Source of the DNA: Bombyx mori | Lineage: Eukaryota > Arthropoda > Insecta > Lepidoptera > Bombycidae | NCBI RefSeq assembly: GCF_030269925.1 | Contig: NC_085133.1 | Coordinates: 3,244,001 to 3,308,000 of the forward strand | DNA: 64,000 nt | Direction of reading: 5' to 3' | In this document: positions 20,963 to 31,415 of the stretch, one piece after another | How the letters are laid out: every line of letters starts with the position of its first letter | Numbering within the stretch: position 1 is the stretch's first letter | Notes under the pieces: generated by a model | What the model was told of the DNA's origin: nothing | Seen by the model: only the letters and a program-made list of their open reading frames with translations | The model's database searches: none | Program-made: the position numbers and the translations under genes

Positions 20963-21320
20963 ATTCTAGACAGCGGGGAAGAATCTAGGCGTGGGGCGGC
21001 GTGGTAGGTCGCGTTCCCCCGACCGCTCCGGGGGAAGGTATAGCGCGGCGCTATTAATCGGGCTCTTGGCCCGTCGACCGAGGGAACCGGCGGTCATGTT
21101 GCTGACGGCAGCCGGTCCGGCGTCTGGGGGACGGCGGGATGGATGTAATGTGCGTAAACCCTGTCCCGCCGTCTCAATAGCTCCGACTGGGTTCCCGCCC
21201 AGTCCGGGGTAGGGCGCCGGCTGTGAGCGGCAGGAGTTTTTAGTGAGGTTCCACTCCCACATACCCCACCTGCCGTGCGGGTGGGGATCCGGCGATTTTC
21301 TCCTGTGGAAAAAAAAAGGC
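20963..21320 (+). mobile_element. GC-rich LINE tail (R1-like?) with poly-A
   Basis: Very GC-rich from GGGGCGGCGTGGTAGGTCGC to GGCGATTTTCTCCTGTGGAA and an A-run. The last 210 bp are about 95% like 26295-26497. Composition and the A-tail after a GC-rich 3' region fit R1-clade LINEs, but no reverse transcriptase motif is present, so the clade is a guess. Confidence 0.6.
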
Positions 21321-21725
21321 ACCAGAACTTTTTGCCAAACGAATTTCACAATAATAACGTACAAATATAACTATGAAGTTTATCAACTGCTCATTAAATG
21401 ACTTTTTTAAATTATGTTTATGTATAACAGTTTTCTTTGTCACAACATTATCTTGTTTGGGATTGAGTCATTAGTATTAGTACAAGTACCAGTAAATATG
21501 TTAGGTTTACACGACAGGCAGAGCCCTTCTAGGGTTACTACTTACATTTTCGATATGACAATAAAAAAAAAAGAATCAAATCTAGTTTTTTTTTTATATA
21601 TTTAGAACCACCAATAAGGTCATGAAATATTGATTTAAGTGATAACATAGCTTATAAGAAAACAGTCTGCTGAGTTTCACTCGCGCATCTTACCCCGCTA
21701 TTTCGAACAATACATATCTCTACTT
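21321..21725. other. no recognised feature
   Basis: AT-rich; two 60-70 codon frames without motifs. Confidence 0.5.
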
Positions 21726-21935
21726 ACCCTAAATCAAGCAGGCAAGGTAGATGACAAACGTCCCAGGGGACGCAGTCCCGCGAGATGGTCGGACCAATTA
21801 CGATCTTCTCTGAACATCAACTTCCACAATGCTCTTCTTCATTGAAGCTAAGGATCGCAGTCGATGGAGGGATATCGTACGGGAGAAACTGATGCAGCGG
21901 GGGAGTCACGGCCCTCAGTGATGAGGAAAACGACA
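21726..21935 (+). pseudogene. RTE-like LINE C-terminus, frameshifted
   Basis: One frame reads GKVDDKRPRGRSPARWSDQL through NINFHNALLH to a stop. A second frame resumes EAKDRSRWRDIVREKLMQRG and ends SHGPQ with tandem stops. The RPRGR.P.RWSDQ and RSRW..V..... SHGPQ pattern matches the piece at 35517-35687, so both belong to one LINE family. Confidence 0.75.
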
Positions 21936-21947
21936 TGAGGAGGACCC

Positions 21948-22230
21948 ATTTTTTTTTTTTTTTAACGCTGGGGAGTCCATTTACGGATACCCGGTCGAGG
22001 GGGGTAACGGACCGGGTTATGTCGGACTCCGGCGCCTTCTGAGAGGAAGAAGGGGAGAAGAGAAGGGCCGAGGTCCTTCACCTCCCCCAATTTCTCACAG
22101 GAGACTACGCCTTGAAAAAGGCGCGCGAAGCACTTGCCTCGCAGAACGACTACCGACTAAACCCCATCGAGCTCCACCACACCGACTACACGAAACTTAC
22201 GGTACCGCGATGCGCGATGAGGAGGACCCT
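21948..22230 (-). mobile_element. GC-rich LINE-tail-like repeat Q, minus copy
   Basis: A T-run of 16 (poly-A on the minus strand), then CGCTGGGGAGTCC and TACCCGGTCGAGGGGGGTAA. It matches 2226-2712 in inverted orientation; the 5' end is truncated in ATGCGCGATGAGG. Confidence 0.65.
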
Positions 22231-22624
22231 AAATCAAACAGCGGCTTTAAACATCATCACGTACCTATAAAAACAATGTTTGTTATGTCTGATTGCAAGC
22301 TCGCGTTTGTTTTCCGTCTTTTGTTTCGCATTATCACAAAAGATTAGGTCATTACCTATTTACATTGTACATAGCACGCGTATATGAATTGTATATGCAT
22401 TTTTATTGTTCGAATGATAAGAGCCGAGGTAGGAAAATATTTATCAAGGATTTTTTATTGCGACAGCGGCCGTGTGTTTACCTATGTTGACGTAAGTAAG
22501 ATCTCATTGTTATTTGTAAGGTGAAGTAGTCGTGGAGAGAGAGAGACAAAATAGATTATGTACTCGTGCCAAGCGATGCGACCATATTGTCTCATTTCAA
22601 ATCCTGCAATCGTGAGTTTGAACT
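22231..22624. other. no recognised feature
   Basis: One 65-codon frame with no motif; AT-rich. Confidence 0.5.
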
Positions 22625-23070
22625 GAAGTCGTCGTGGCCTAACGGATAAGACGTCCGGTGCATTTGTGTTGAGCGATGCACCGATGTTCGAATCTCAGGC
22701 GGGTACCAATTTTTCTAATGAAATACGTACTCAACAAATGTTCACGATTGACTTCCACGGTGAAGGAATAACATCGTGTAACTAATAAAAATCAAACCTG
22801 CAAAATTATAATTTGCGTAGTTACTGATGGTAGGACCTCTTGTGAGTCCGCGCGGGTAGGTACCACGGCCCTGCCTATTTCTGCCGTGAAACAGTAATGC
22901 GTTTTGGTTTGAAGGGTGGGGCAGCCGTTGTAACTATACTTGAGACCTTAGAACTTATATCTCAAGGTGGGTGACGCATTTACGTTGTGAATGTCTATGG
23001 GCTCCTGTAACCACTTAACACCAGATGGGCTGTGAACTCGTCCACCCATCTAAGCAATAAATAAATAAAA
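22625..23070 (+). mobile_element. full-length SINE family A
   Basis: Starts GAAGTCGTCGTGGCCTAACG (one A-box change, AAAGG to AACGG), B box ATGTTCGAATCTC. The complete tail ends in AATAAATAAATAAAAAG. About 445 bp. Confidence 0.9.
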
Positions 23071-23257
23071 AGTGGTCAGGTGGCTTCCTTTTTACGTGAC
23101 CAACCATCTCAGCCTACTCTCCTGCATCTTGTCGGCGATGTCCCGTACACCGAGGCTTCCACGCATGTAGTCGTTGCGGATTTTATCGAGCCTAGTCACA
23201 CCACACATACACCTTGGCATCTTCAGTTCAGCAACATGAATGGTATGCATGTTCCTT

Positions 23258-23422
23258 TTGGTTGCCGCCCATCTATTTCAACTTTACGCGGATCAGTAGG
23301 TGAGCTCACGGCTTCAACCTGAGAGAATTACTAAAATTAGTCCTAGCAAGAGCAGTGCTTCGTTGAATTTGCTACCGGATCAGAACCGCTACCCACTGAG
23401 AAGATCCGGCGAGAACTTTTCA
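23258..23422 (-). mobile_element. family B variant, no poly-A
   Basis: CGGATCAGTAGGTGAGCTCA, CAACCTGAGAGAATTACTA and GAAGATCCGGCGAGAA; same subfamily as 14870 and 16435. Confidence 0.65.
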
Positions 23423-23997
23423 CCTGTATGACTATAAAATATGATCATAATAATATTAATTATTCGTTATCATTATATATCAATACCTTATGAACCAATA
23501 TTATGAGTTTGGGAGAAACGACAAATTATGTGTTTGGGAGAAAGAAAAGTCATCCAGGGAGTGAATAACATGGCAACGTCGACCGACGCGGCGACGGTCA
23601 AATTTTATTATTTCGATTAACTGCTACAATTTCCAATTCTCAGTACGTACATATGCCCGCTTAACCCACAAGTTTTTGCATAAATTACCAGATACGTTAT
23701 AAATATACAGTTGCATCACTTATTATTGCGTCGGTAGTCAGGGCAAGGTTAGACCTGACATTATCGGTGGTAAAGCGTAAATCATCCTGCGAAATGCACT
23801 TGGCGATAAAGGGGAGTGATAAACTAGAACATCTCACACAATTACCTTTAAGATAGCGACATAAGTATTGTTTTTGTTTCATAAAAGGGATAGACTAGAT
23901 TTTACTTAATGTTTACACGGATGGCAATGCTGACGGCTCACCTAGGTTTGGTTACCGGACATCAACAAAATAAATGCAGGTAAGCTATTCAAGTCCA
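23423..23997. other. no recognised feature
   Basis: AT-rich; 61-codon minus frame without motif. Confidence 0.5.
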
Positions 23998-24088
23998 ATA
24001 AGCTCTAAGTCTCAGAAACTGCTTCCCTGTAGAAAACAGGATGGTGGAACCTACACGTGTAGACGCATAAGATGCTGTAGCACCAGTA
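23998..24088 (-). repeat. decayed SINE family A fragment
   Basis: AAGCTCTAAGTCTCAG, CAGGATGGTGGAACCTAC and GATGCTGTAGCACCAG are recognisable, with about 20% change. Confidence 0.5.
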
Positions 24089-24099
24089 GCTCATCAAAT

Positions 24100-24292
24100 A
24101 AGCTGTTAATGGCATTAGATAACTTGTCCTTCTTCAAACGAGGTTTGTGGAGAGTATTAAGCGGTAGGCAGCGGCTTGGCTCTGCCCCTGGCATTGCTGA
24201 AGTCCATGGGCGACGGTAACCACTCACCATCAGGTGGGCTGTATGCTCGTCTGCCTACAAGGGCAATAAAAAAAAATAAAAAAAGATAAGAA
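24100..24292 (+). pseudogene. K LINE C-terminus and 3' end
   Basis: Frame ends LSFFKRGLWRVLSGRQRLGS then APGIAEVHGRR and stop, followed by CACCATCAGGTGGGCTGTAT and AGGGCAATAAAAAAAAA. Upstream coding is scrambled (LMALDN). The A-rich end runs straight into the minisatellite. Confidence 0.8.
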
Positions 24293-25022
24293 TACCACCT
24301 GCCGTCTCAAGAACTTACGTCTATGTCACTATTGTAAATCCCACCTGCCGTCTCAAGAACTTACGTCTATGTCACTATTGTAAATACCACCTGCCGTCTC
24401 AAGAACTTACGTCTATGTCACTATTGTAAATACCACCTGCCGTCTCAAGAACTTACGTCTATGTCACTATTGTAAATACCACCTGCCGTCTCAAGAACTT
24501 ACGTCTATGTCACTATTGTAAATACCACCTGCCGTCTCAAGAACTTACGTCTATGTCACTATTGTAAATACCACCTGCCGTCTCAAGAACTTACGTCTAT
24601 GTCACTATTGTAAATCCCACCTGCCGTCTCAAGAACTTACGTCTATGTCACTATTGTAAATACCACCTGCCGTCTCAAGAACTTACGTCTATGTCACTAT
24701 TGTAAATACCACCTGCCGTCTCAAGAACTTACGTCTATGTCACTATTGTAAATACCAACTGCCGTCTCAAGAACTTACGTCTATGTCACTATTGTAAATA
24801 CCACCTGCCGTCTCAAGAACTTACGTCTATGTCACTATTGTAAATACCACCTGCCGTCTCAAGAACTTACGTCTATGTCACTATTGTAAATACCACCTGC
24901 CGTCTCAAGAACTTACGTCTATGTGACTATTGTAAATACCACCTGCCGTCTCAAGAACTTACGTCTATGTGACTATTGTAAATACCACCTGCCGTCTCAA
25001 GAACTTACGTCTATGTCACTAT
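24293..25022. repeat. 46-bp minisatellite, 16 copies
   Basis: Unit: TACCACCTGCCGTCTCAAGA, ACTTACGTCTATGTCACTAT, TGTAAA. Sixteen copies start every 46 bases from 24293 to 24983; the last lacks its final six bases. Variation is minimal: TCCCACC in copies 2 and 8, TACCAACTG in copy 11, ATGTGACT in copies 14 and 15. The array starts immediately after the K LINE A-rich tail. There is no spacer between units, so it is not CRISPR-like. Confidence 0.97.
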
Positions 25023-25051
25023 TACACTGCGTGTGTCTCTTTCAATCCTCT

Positions 25052-25286
25052 TGTTTATTTATTGCTTAGATAGGTGGACAATCTCACAACCCATCTGGTT
25101 TAAAGTGGTTACTGGAGCCCATAGACATCTACAACGTAAATGCCGCCACCCACCTTGAGATATAAGTTCTAAGGTATCAGTATACAGTACACCCTTCAAA
25201 CCGAAACGCATTACTGCTTCACGGCAGAAATAGGCAGTGTAGTGGTACCGACCCGTGTGGACTCACAATAGGTCCTACTACCAGTA
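25052..25286 (-). mobile_element. SINE family A, tail and body
   Basis: TTTATTGCTTAGATAGGTGG to GGTCCTACTACCAGT. Head missing; a short deletion removes part of the TACAACGGCTGCC block. Confidence 0.82.
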
Positions 25287-25960
25287 AAGAGCAGGACTAC
25301 CTTTGCAGCCCACTGCACGCCCTACGATTAGTATAGAGATGTACATACTAGTTTATAGTCCACTTGGAGTTCTCTGACTATCGGAACTAATACTTTAGAT
25401 TGCTACGCGAATATCAACTAGCTACATAGTTTTGTTAGCTACTACATGCGTACATTTATCAACTATGATCTAGCTACGCGCATCTACGATTTTCGTAGCA
25501 CAATCTTAACTAGATAAAATAGGACCGCTATTTTTATCTAATGCGTTAGTGTTCTTGTTTCCATTTGTCTCATTTAGTGTACAATGAAAATTAAGTTGGG
25601 ATCAAGTAGTGTCTAGTTTCTACAATACAATCTCGGATGGTAACAATGGTCAGGAAAGCCTGACAAGAGAACCAGTCCAAAGGACGCTTAGTCGTAAAAG
25701 GAAATGTTGAAGCTTAGCTTCCCAAAAGACCTCCCGTAGTAGCGATCTGGTACCAAAGCGTAGTGAGACGCCTCAAACCTGCTCCCTCCAATAAGACATG
25801 ATGTTCCCGACCACTCTGTCAAATGTTATGACTTATAATAGGTGTACAGTCAAACAAGTAAGACTTTGAAGGTAATAAGAAGACGTACCAAATAGAAAAT
25901 TAAGTTTTTTAACTAATACAATCTTTTTTAACATTAATCAAGTTTCATTTTCTATGTGAT
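25287..25960. other. no recognised feature
   Basis: Contains an imperfect inverted pair around TGCTACGCGAA (about 25410) and TTCGTAGCA (about 25492). Otherwise unassigned. Confidence 0.45.
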
Positions 25961-26294
25961 TCATCATCATCATAAGCCTATAGCAGTCTACTGCTGGGCA
26001 TAGGCCTCTCTAATTGCTCGCCACTGAGAACAATCCTTGGCTTTTCTCATCCAGTTCCTGCCAGCCACCCTGCACAGATCATCACTCCACCGAGCCAAAG
26101 GGCGTCCTGCACCACGTTTTCCAATTCGCGGTCTCCACTCAAGAACGCGCTTACTCCAACGGTTATCGGTTGTCCGGCTAATATGGCCAGCCCATTGCCA
26201 CTTCAGCTTACTACTTCACTGTGCTATGTCTATAACTGTGGTTCTCTGTCGGGTCACCTCGTTCCGGATTCGATCTTTCAAAGAAACTCTAAGC
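25961..26294 (-). pseudogene. RTE-type LINE, C-terminal half
   Basis: Minus strand: SLKDRIRNEVTRQRTTVIDI then AQ, a stop, and SSKLKWQWAGHISRTTDNRW, then KRVLEWRPRIGKRGAGRP and ARWSDDLCRVAGRNWMRKAK, ending EAYAQQ and a stop. A (TGA)n tail lies at 25961-25972. It is the same protein family as 55853-56190. One in-frame stop, and the upstream part is separated by the insert at 26295-26497. Confidence 0.85.
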
Positions 26295-26497
26295 GGCGTC
26301 TGGGGGACGGCGGGATGGATGTAATGTACTCTGCGTAAACCCTGTCCCGGCATCTCAATAGCTCCGACTGGGTTCCCGCCCGGTCCGGGGTAGGGCGCCG
26401 GCTGTGAGCGGCAGGAGTTTTTAGTGAGGTTCGACTCCCACATACCCCACCTGCCGAGCGGGTGGGGGTCCGGCGATTTTCTCCAGTGGAAAAAAAA
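26295..26497 (+). mobile_element. GC-rich LINE tail inserted in an RTE LINE
   Basis: GGCGTCTGGGGGACGGCGGG to TCTCCAGTGGAAAAAAAA; nearly identical to the last part of 20963-21320. The flanking RTE coding resumes on both sides with only GC possibly duplicated, so this is a later 5'-truncated insertion. Confidence 0.8.
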
Positions 26498-26690
26498 GCA
26501 TAGCCCTTTCCATAGCTCGCTGAGTGACTTTAAACTTGTGGACCAGCCCAACCGTGGGTGTCCACGTTTCTGCTGCTCTGCATGTCTTGATAAGCAGGAC
26601 GCACTGATTGAAGACTTTCGTCTTTAGACACTGTGGAATAGACGACGAAAATACTCGACGCAGTTTCCCAAACGCCGCCCAGTCCAACTA
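26498..26690 (-). pseudogene. RTE-type LINE, upstream part of the split reverse transcriptase
   Basis: Minus strand from 26687: DWAAFGKLRRVFSSSIPQCL, then KTKVFNQCVLLIKTCRAAET and VGLVHKFKVTQRAMERAM, at which point it is cut by the insert. This is the thumb-side region of RTE reverse transcriptases (KVFNQCVLP...AETW). The usual YG before AETW is changed to RA. Confidence 0.85.
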
Positions 26691-27132
26691 TTATATTGGT
26701 TTTAGGAATCTAAAAGGTTCTTCTGTTTTTAATTTGCGATTTCACTTTAATACCATATAAAATGGTTCGAACAGCAAGGCGTGTTTTGTAGTTTTTTTTA
26801 TCTTTCGTTACCTTCGAACGTCCACCAGAAGTGCGACAATATTAAACGACCAAACAACTCGTCATAATCATCTGCTTATTCAAAGTAACACACATTCGCA
26901 ATACACATAATTCAAATATAATATTTGCTATTTTTACAGACAGAAGATTCGTTTTGCTGTCGCACGACTTGTGGCCTTAACGTGAGCAACCATGAGTGTG
27001 TTAGCTTTCGTAAGCCGTTCATATTCTTTAACTGTGGCTGATAAGAAACTTGTTTTTCAATGGAGTGACCCATTTCTCTAGGGCTGTGCTGTCTTTATTT
27101 TTTAATAATATTTCCAATTTTTTGTTTAGCTT
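26691..27132. other. no recognised feature
   Basis: AT-rich; no family match. Confidence 0.5.
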
Positions 27133-27285
27133 AGATTTTTTTTTTATGAATTAGGGATTATGGGTGGCCCGGAGGCCTCTCCATTTTCACTAGGACAAGT
27201 GGGCGACCAAACTCAGCCAGGAGGGGTGGTATTTGCTAACAGCTACCCGATCGCCTCCAAAGGAGACCTAATAACTCAATGAAAG
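27133..27285 (-). mobile_element. J LINE 3' end, minus
   Basis: T-run at 27138-27146, TTAGGGATTATGGGTGGCCC, GGACAAGTGGGCGACC, GTATTTGCTAACAGCTACCC and CTCCAAAGGAGACCTAA are the reverse of the J tail. Cut before the CCGCTGAG core. Confidence 0.75.
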
Positions 27286-28130
27286 CTAGTTTAGAAGTAC
27301 CTGTGGCCTAAAAGTGTAGCGATAGCTATACTCGTGTGAAGATAACGACAAAAGGATAATCTTCCACCGAGCAGGTGATATTGCTCTATAAACTAGCGGT
27401 CCGAATGTTATTGTTCGGAACTTGTATATTTGTAAGCTTATCTTGAAAACATCGTTAGCCAGATTCAAGGATCTATATAATATATTTTGTTCTATGATTT
27501 CTACCGCCACACTGGTACCAGACGATACAACTATATTATGGTTGCAAGTAAACTATGTACCAGATACACGGACAATCTCAAAGATTGAGACAGGTTATGA
27601 AAAATGACAAATGCTATAGATGAGTTGACAGGATATAGAAGGAGTAGACAAATATTGTGGACGCTGTCTACCCACACGCCTTAATAAATCATCAGTTGGA
27701 CGATACTAGTTTTAGATCTTATGAATGAAAAAACATCATCCTGTATATTTCTTGTCACGAGGCAAAATGAACAGGGATGATGTTATACAAACAAATTTGA
27801 GATTTTGATCTCTTTTCTATATGTGGGTGGCTGCATGCGTTTTGTGATGACCATGAACTTCGGTAACCACACCACCAGGTAGATCGTACACTCGTTTACG
27901 TATCACATAGAAAGACCTAACAGCACCAGCCCAAATACTTCCTGCGACTCGTAAATTTATAAAAGATTATACCCAAAACAATGATTTGGTCTAACCCTAA
28001 CTAGAGTTTACTTTCTAATAACTATTTGTCATGTATTTGGTTTTCAATGCCAACTGTACCTTGGCCTACGTCATTGAGCTACTTCGCGAGACCCATTTCT
28101 TTGATATCGAGGAAAATTATGAACCAGTAT
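27286..28130. other. mostly unassigned, with a piece related to 5257-5335
   Basis: At 27335-27415 the order ACGACAAAAGG, TCTTCCACCGAGC, GGTGATATTGCTC, GGTCCGAATGTT matches the extra segment next to the family B copy at 5.3 kb. A decayed family A tail is visible at 27825-27900. The rest is unassigned. Confidence 0.5.
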
Positions 28131-28434
28131 AATCTATATAAACATAAATGAATTGCTGTTCGTTAGTCTCGCTAAAACTCGAAAACGGCTGGACCGATTT
28201 GGCTAATTTTGGTCTTGAATTATTTGTGGAAGTCCAGAGAAGGTTTAAAAGGTTGACAAATATGAAAATGCTCGAAAAGAAATGAAAATAAGAATTATGT
28301 TTTTCCTTAGATGTGTCCCCCGTCGGACGGATTCCTTTTGTTTGTTTTAAGTTTATTAGTAGGGAGTATTATACAAGAGTTTAGGTATTTTCTTTATCGA
28401 TTGAGGCACTACGAAGTTTGCCGGGTCAGCTAGT
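28131..28434 (-). mobile_element. family C short repeat
   Basis: TTGCTGTTCGTTAGTCTCGC to GAAGTTTGCCGGGTCAGCTAG on plus; complete, about 300 bp, close to 15914-16205. Confidence 0.8.
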
Positions 28435-28846
28435 ACACTATATTTAATTTAATTTTTAATTTCAATGACGCCAAGCTGGCTGATTCGTTTTAGCATACTC
28501 CCAATTATAGTACTCTAATCAAGTTCTGAAGGTACAGCATATCGCAAAGCCTTGGAATACTCTCCCCTCCACCTCTTGAAGCTACAACGACCAATCAACT
28601 TAGACGTCCTGTCTTAAGGTACTTTATATCAAATTCGGAACTGGCACTAAACTAATAAGGATCCAGCAGATTAGCTTTCACCGTTGATCACACATCATCA
28701 GCTGCACTGCCAAAACTAAAAAAGGAATCAAATAAATGTCATCTTTGTTCGTTTTTAGTCTCAACTAAAATAAACCACTCACCTTTCTACACTCCTACCA
28801 TCCTACACTCTTTCTCATTTACGGAACTACGTAAAAATTAACATTC
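28435..28846. other. no recognised feature
   Basis: AT-rich, no match. Confidence 0.5.
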
Positions 28847-29039
28847 GGCAAAGAGTTTGACATGCAACCTAACCCATGCATCAGCCCGCTGAGTTTCTCG
28901 CGGGATCTTCTAAGCGGGTCGTGATTCCGATCCGGTACTTTGTGGATTCATTCGCGAAGCAGTTGCTCATGAATTGTTAGGTCTCCTTTAGAGGCGCTCG
29001 GGCAGCTGTTAGCAAATCCCACCCCTTTTGGCTGAGCCT
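28847..29039 (+). mobile_element. J LINE 3' end, first half (split by a SINE)
   Basis: CAAAGAGTTTGACATGCAAC, CAGCCCGCTGAGTTTCTCGC, GGCGCTCGGGCAGCTGTTAG, ACCCCTTTTGGCTGAGCCT; it continues at 29485. Confidence 0.82.
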
Positions 29040-29484
29040 GAAGTCGTCGTGGCCTAAAGGATAAGACGTCCGGTGCATTCGTATGTAGCGATGTACTGGT
29101 GTTCGAATCCCGCAGGCGGGTACCAATTTTTCTAATGAAATACGTACTCAACAAATGTTCACGATTGACTTCCACGGTGAAGGAATAACATCGTGTAATA
29201 AAAATCAAACCCGCAAAATTATAATTTGCGTAATCACTGGTGGTAGGACCTATTGTGGGTCCGCACGGGTAGGTACCACCACCCCGCCTATTTCTGCCGT
29301 GAAGAAGTAATGCGTTTCGGTTTGAAGGGTGGGGTAGCCGTTGTAACTATACTGAGACCTTAAAACTTATATTTCAGGTTAAGGTGGGTGGCGCATTTAC
29401 ATTGTAGATGTCTATGGGCTCCAGTAACCACTTAACACCAGGTGGGCTGTGAGCTCGTCCACCCATCAAAGCAATAAAAAAAAA
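29040..29484 (+). mobile_element. full-length SINE family A nested in a J tail
   Basis: Head GAAGTCGTCGTGGCCTAAAG with both boxes intact (GTGTTCGAATCCCGCAGG), full body, tail CATCAAAGCAATAAAAAAAA. GCCT is present on both sides (29036-29039, 29485-29488), a short target duplication. This is one of the best-preserved family A copies. Confidence 0.92.
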
Positions 29485-29545
29485 GCCTTTGCTCGCCTCC
29501 TGTCCTGGTGGATCCGGAAAGGCCTCGAGGCCACCAGTAATCAGT
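29485..29545 (+). mobile_element. J LINE 3' end, second half
   Basis: GCCTTTGCTCGCCTCCTGTC, GGCCTCGAGGCCACCAGTAA, then an A-run; it directly continues the J tail interrupted at 29039. Confidence 0.82.
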
Positions 29546-30024
29546 CATTCAAAAAAAATATATATCCAAATATATACGTTTTCGTTACAAATCATATTGT
29601 TAGTAGATAACAAACGGCTATCAAATCTGTGCTACATTGATAAGTTCACGTGTTTTTTGTCAATGAATTAATTCAGGATTTGAGGGAAATAACAAAAATG
29701 TTCATTGATAAATAAAATTAAGCTTTTTATCAATTGTGTTTATAGCTTCGCTCACCACATGAGTAGCTGATACGTCGGAAATATTGATAGGCACACGTGG
29801 ATGGAAAAGGATTAGAAGACGCGTAACGAGTTGCTGGATCAGGTTCAGGTGTTTGCTCCTGTCAGTCACGTTACCACTGTTCATACGGAAATAGTGAAAC
29901 AGTATATGTTTGTCTCTTAAAACCAAATAAATAATAATAATAATAATAAGCCCATTTTATTTTCGGAAACAAAGAAAAAAAACACCTTAGAAATAAAAAA
30001 AATACAAAATTAAATATAAACTTG
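29546..30024. other. no recognised feature
   Basis: AT-rich with an (AAT)n run at 29931-29948; frames of 60-74 codons without motifs. Confidence 0.5.
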
Positions 30025-30343
30025 TTGAAGTGAAACTTCCTTATCGGCGTTGGAAAAAAATTTACCGTCACATTTTTCGGTTACGCGTCACATTTTTCCG
30101 TTACGCGCCATCTGTTTTGTATTCATGTCTATGATAATAAAATCCTTTTGTTTAAACTTTATCTAATTTAACTTTTTTGTATTCATGTCTATGATAATAA
30201 AATCCTTTTGTTTAAACTTTATCTAATTTAACTTTATTTAACCAATTTCTAGAAAGTTGCATGTAGATCATTTTTCGAAAAATAAGGCCATAAATAAGTT
30301 TCACTTCTTACGTGTGTACACTAGTACACGCACACATTTTTTT
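30025..30343 (+). mobile_element. short element F (MITE-like), copy 1
   Basis: GAAGTGAAACTT (30027-30038) is exactly inverted as AAGTTTCACTTC (30296-30307). The segment shared with copy 2 runs on through CACTAGTACACGCACACAT to about 30343. Inside are two tandem duplications: a 20-bp unit (CGTCACATTTTTCGGTTACG) at 30066-30105 and a 60-bp unit at about 30115-30234. The copy at 40962-41280 differs at only a few positions. Confidence 0.8.
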
Positions 30344-30480
30344 TTATTGGAACCCCATTCGGGTATAGGCCTCCTCCAGCTTACTACTACTCTTCCCTAT
30401 TCTCGGCTTTGTTTCTCCATTCTTTTCCAGTTTTCTCCAGCTAGTCCAGTACCAGTCTTTTCCAGTTAAAACCAAATAAT
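30344..30480 (-). pseudogene. LINE C-terminus remnant
   Basis: The minus strand ends SSKLEEAYTRMGFQ and stop, preceded by WRKLEKNGETKPRIGK in a probably shifted frame. EEAYT..GF.Q ends occur in RTE-like LINE proteins. Short and diverged. Confidence 0.5.
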
Positions 30481-30584
30481 CGTGTCCTTTTCGCGCGGCA
30501 AAGTTAGACGGGATCTCCCGACTTTTGCGCGTCATCGCTATGCCATTCCAGCAGTTATTACGCAAATAAAAAGATGGTTTTCTT

Positions 30585-30738
30585 TTATTACAAGTTTTTA
30601 TCATTCATCGTGGAAGTGATTGGTTTAACATCTATGAAGTGTTTTTTTTTTATTGTTACCTGCCTGCGGGATTTGAACACCAGTATAGTCGCTTCGCTTC
30701 ATACGAATACACCGGACTTCTTATTCTTTAGGCCAAGA
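30585..30738 (-). mobile_element. SINE family A, head and linker only
   Basis: Plus strand shows CCTGCCTGCGGGATTTGAAC (B box reversed) and TTCTTTAGGCCAAGATGACTT (A box reversed). The linker TTCATCGTGGAAGTGATTGG lies to the left. A 3'-truncated copy of this kind is unusual for a retroposon, so it is probably a deletion remnant. Confidence 0.7.
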
Positions 30739-30809
30739 TGACTTCAAATGTTTTGTTCCGTGTTCAATCTTCAAAATCTAGTATTATAACTAGAACATGA
30801 ATTTTGTGT

Positions 30810-30872
30810 ATTTTTTATTACCCCTGTGTGCAGACGAGAATACAAGCCTCGTTCGAAGAAGGACATGTCAAT
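30810..30872 (-). repeat. K LINE scrap
   Basis: TTTTTTATTACCCCTGTGTG joined to CAAGCCTCGTTCGAAGAAGG; an internal deletion removes the stop-codon region. Confidence 0.55.
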
Positions 30873-31008
30873 AGGTTTGCATTTTAATATGTCAATGCAT
30901 TTAATGCGTTTAACAAGTATGTTATACAAATATATCATCATATATTGTTAGGATCATCAATAGTATTGATACATTTTTCGAGATCAACTATATGGGTTCT
31001 ACTATATG

Positions 31009-31180
31009 GTATCTACAACGTAAATGCGCCACCCACTTTGAGATATAAGTTCTAAGATCTCAATATAGTTACAACGGCTGCCCCACCCTTCAAACCGAAA
31101 CGCATTACTGCTTCACGGCAGAAATAGGCAGGGCGGTGGTACCTACCCGCGCGGACTCACAAGAGGTCCTACCACCAGTG
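31009..31180 (-). mobile_element. SINE family A middle, tail lost
   Basis: ATCTACAACGTAAATGCGCC to GGTCCTACCACCAGTG. Confidence 0.82.
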
Positions 31181-31195
31181 AAGTTCATTTCATTA

Positions 31196-31415
31196 AACCG
31201 ATGGTCAATGGAGGAGTCGCGTTCCGGACAGAAGACCATACCGGTAAGCCCAAGGTTGGGCGTCCCCCTACTTTGTGGACCGATGACTTGCGGCGCTATG
31301 TTGGAGAAGATTGGATACAGAAGGCGGAGGATGGTTCATTCTGGTGGACTATAGGAGAGACCTACATCCAGAAGTGGAGAGATATAGGCTGATGATGATG
31401 ATAATGAAACAGCTA
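31196..31415 (+). pseudogene. RTE-type LINE C-terminus
   Basis: The frame from 31201 reads AFRTEDHTGKPKVGRPPTLW, then TDDLRRYVGEDWIQKAEDGS and IGETYIQKWRDIG, stop, then (TGATGA)n. This is a distinct RTE lineage from 55853, with GRPPTLWTDDL and ETYIQKW. Open throughout, 5'-truncated. Confidence 0.82.

Noticed and set aside
19388..21320. Subtelomeric LINE cluster of the TRAS/SART kind
   Set aside because: R1-type ends are present, but no TTAGG repeats flank them, so there is no support for telomeric targeting.
24293..25022. CRISPR-like array
   Set aside because: Units are directly contiguous with no unique spacers, and the genome is eukaryotic. It is a minisatellite.
25961..26690. Host gene with an intron at 26295-26497
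   Set aside because: The interruption has a poly-A, no splice sites, and a near-identical copy 5 kb away; the coding is RTE reverse transcriptase.
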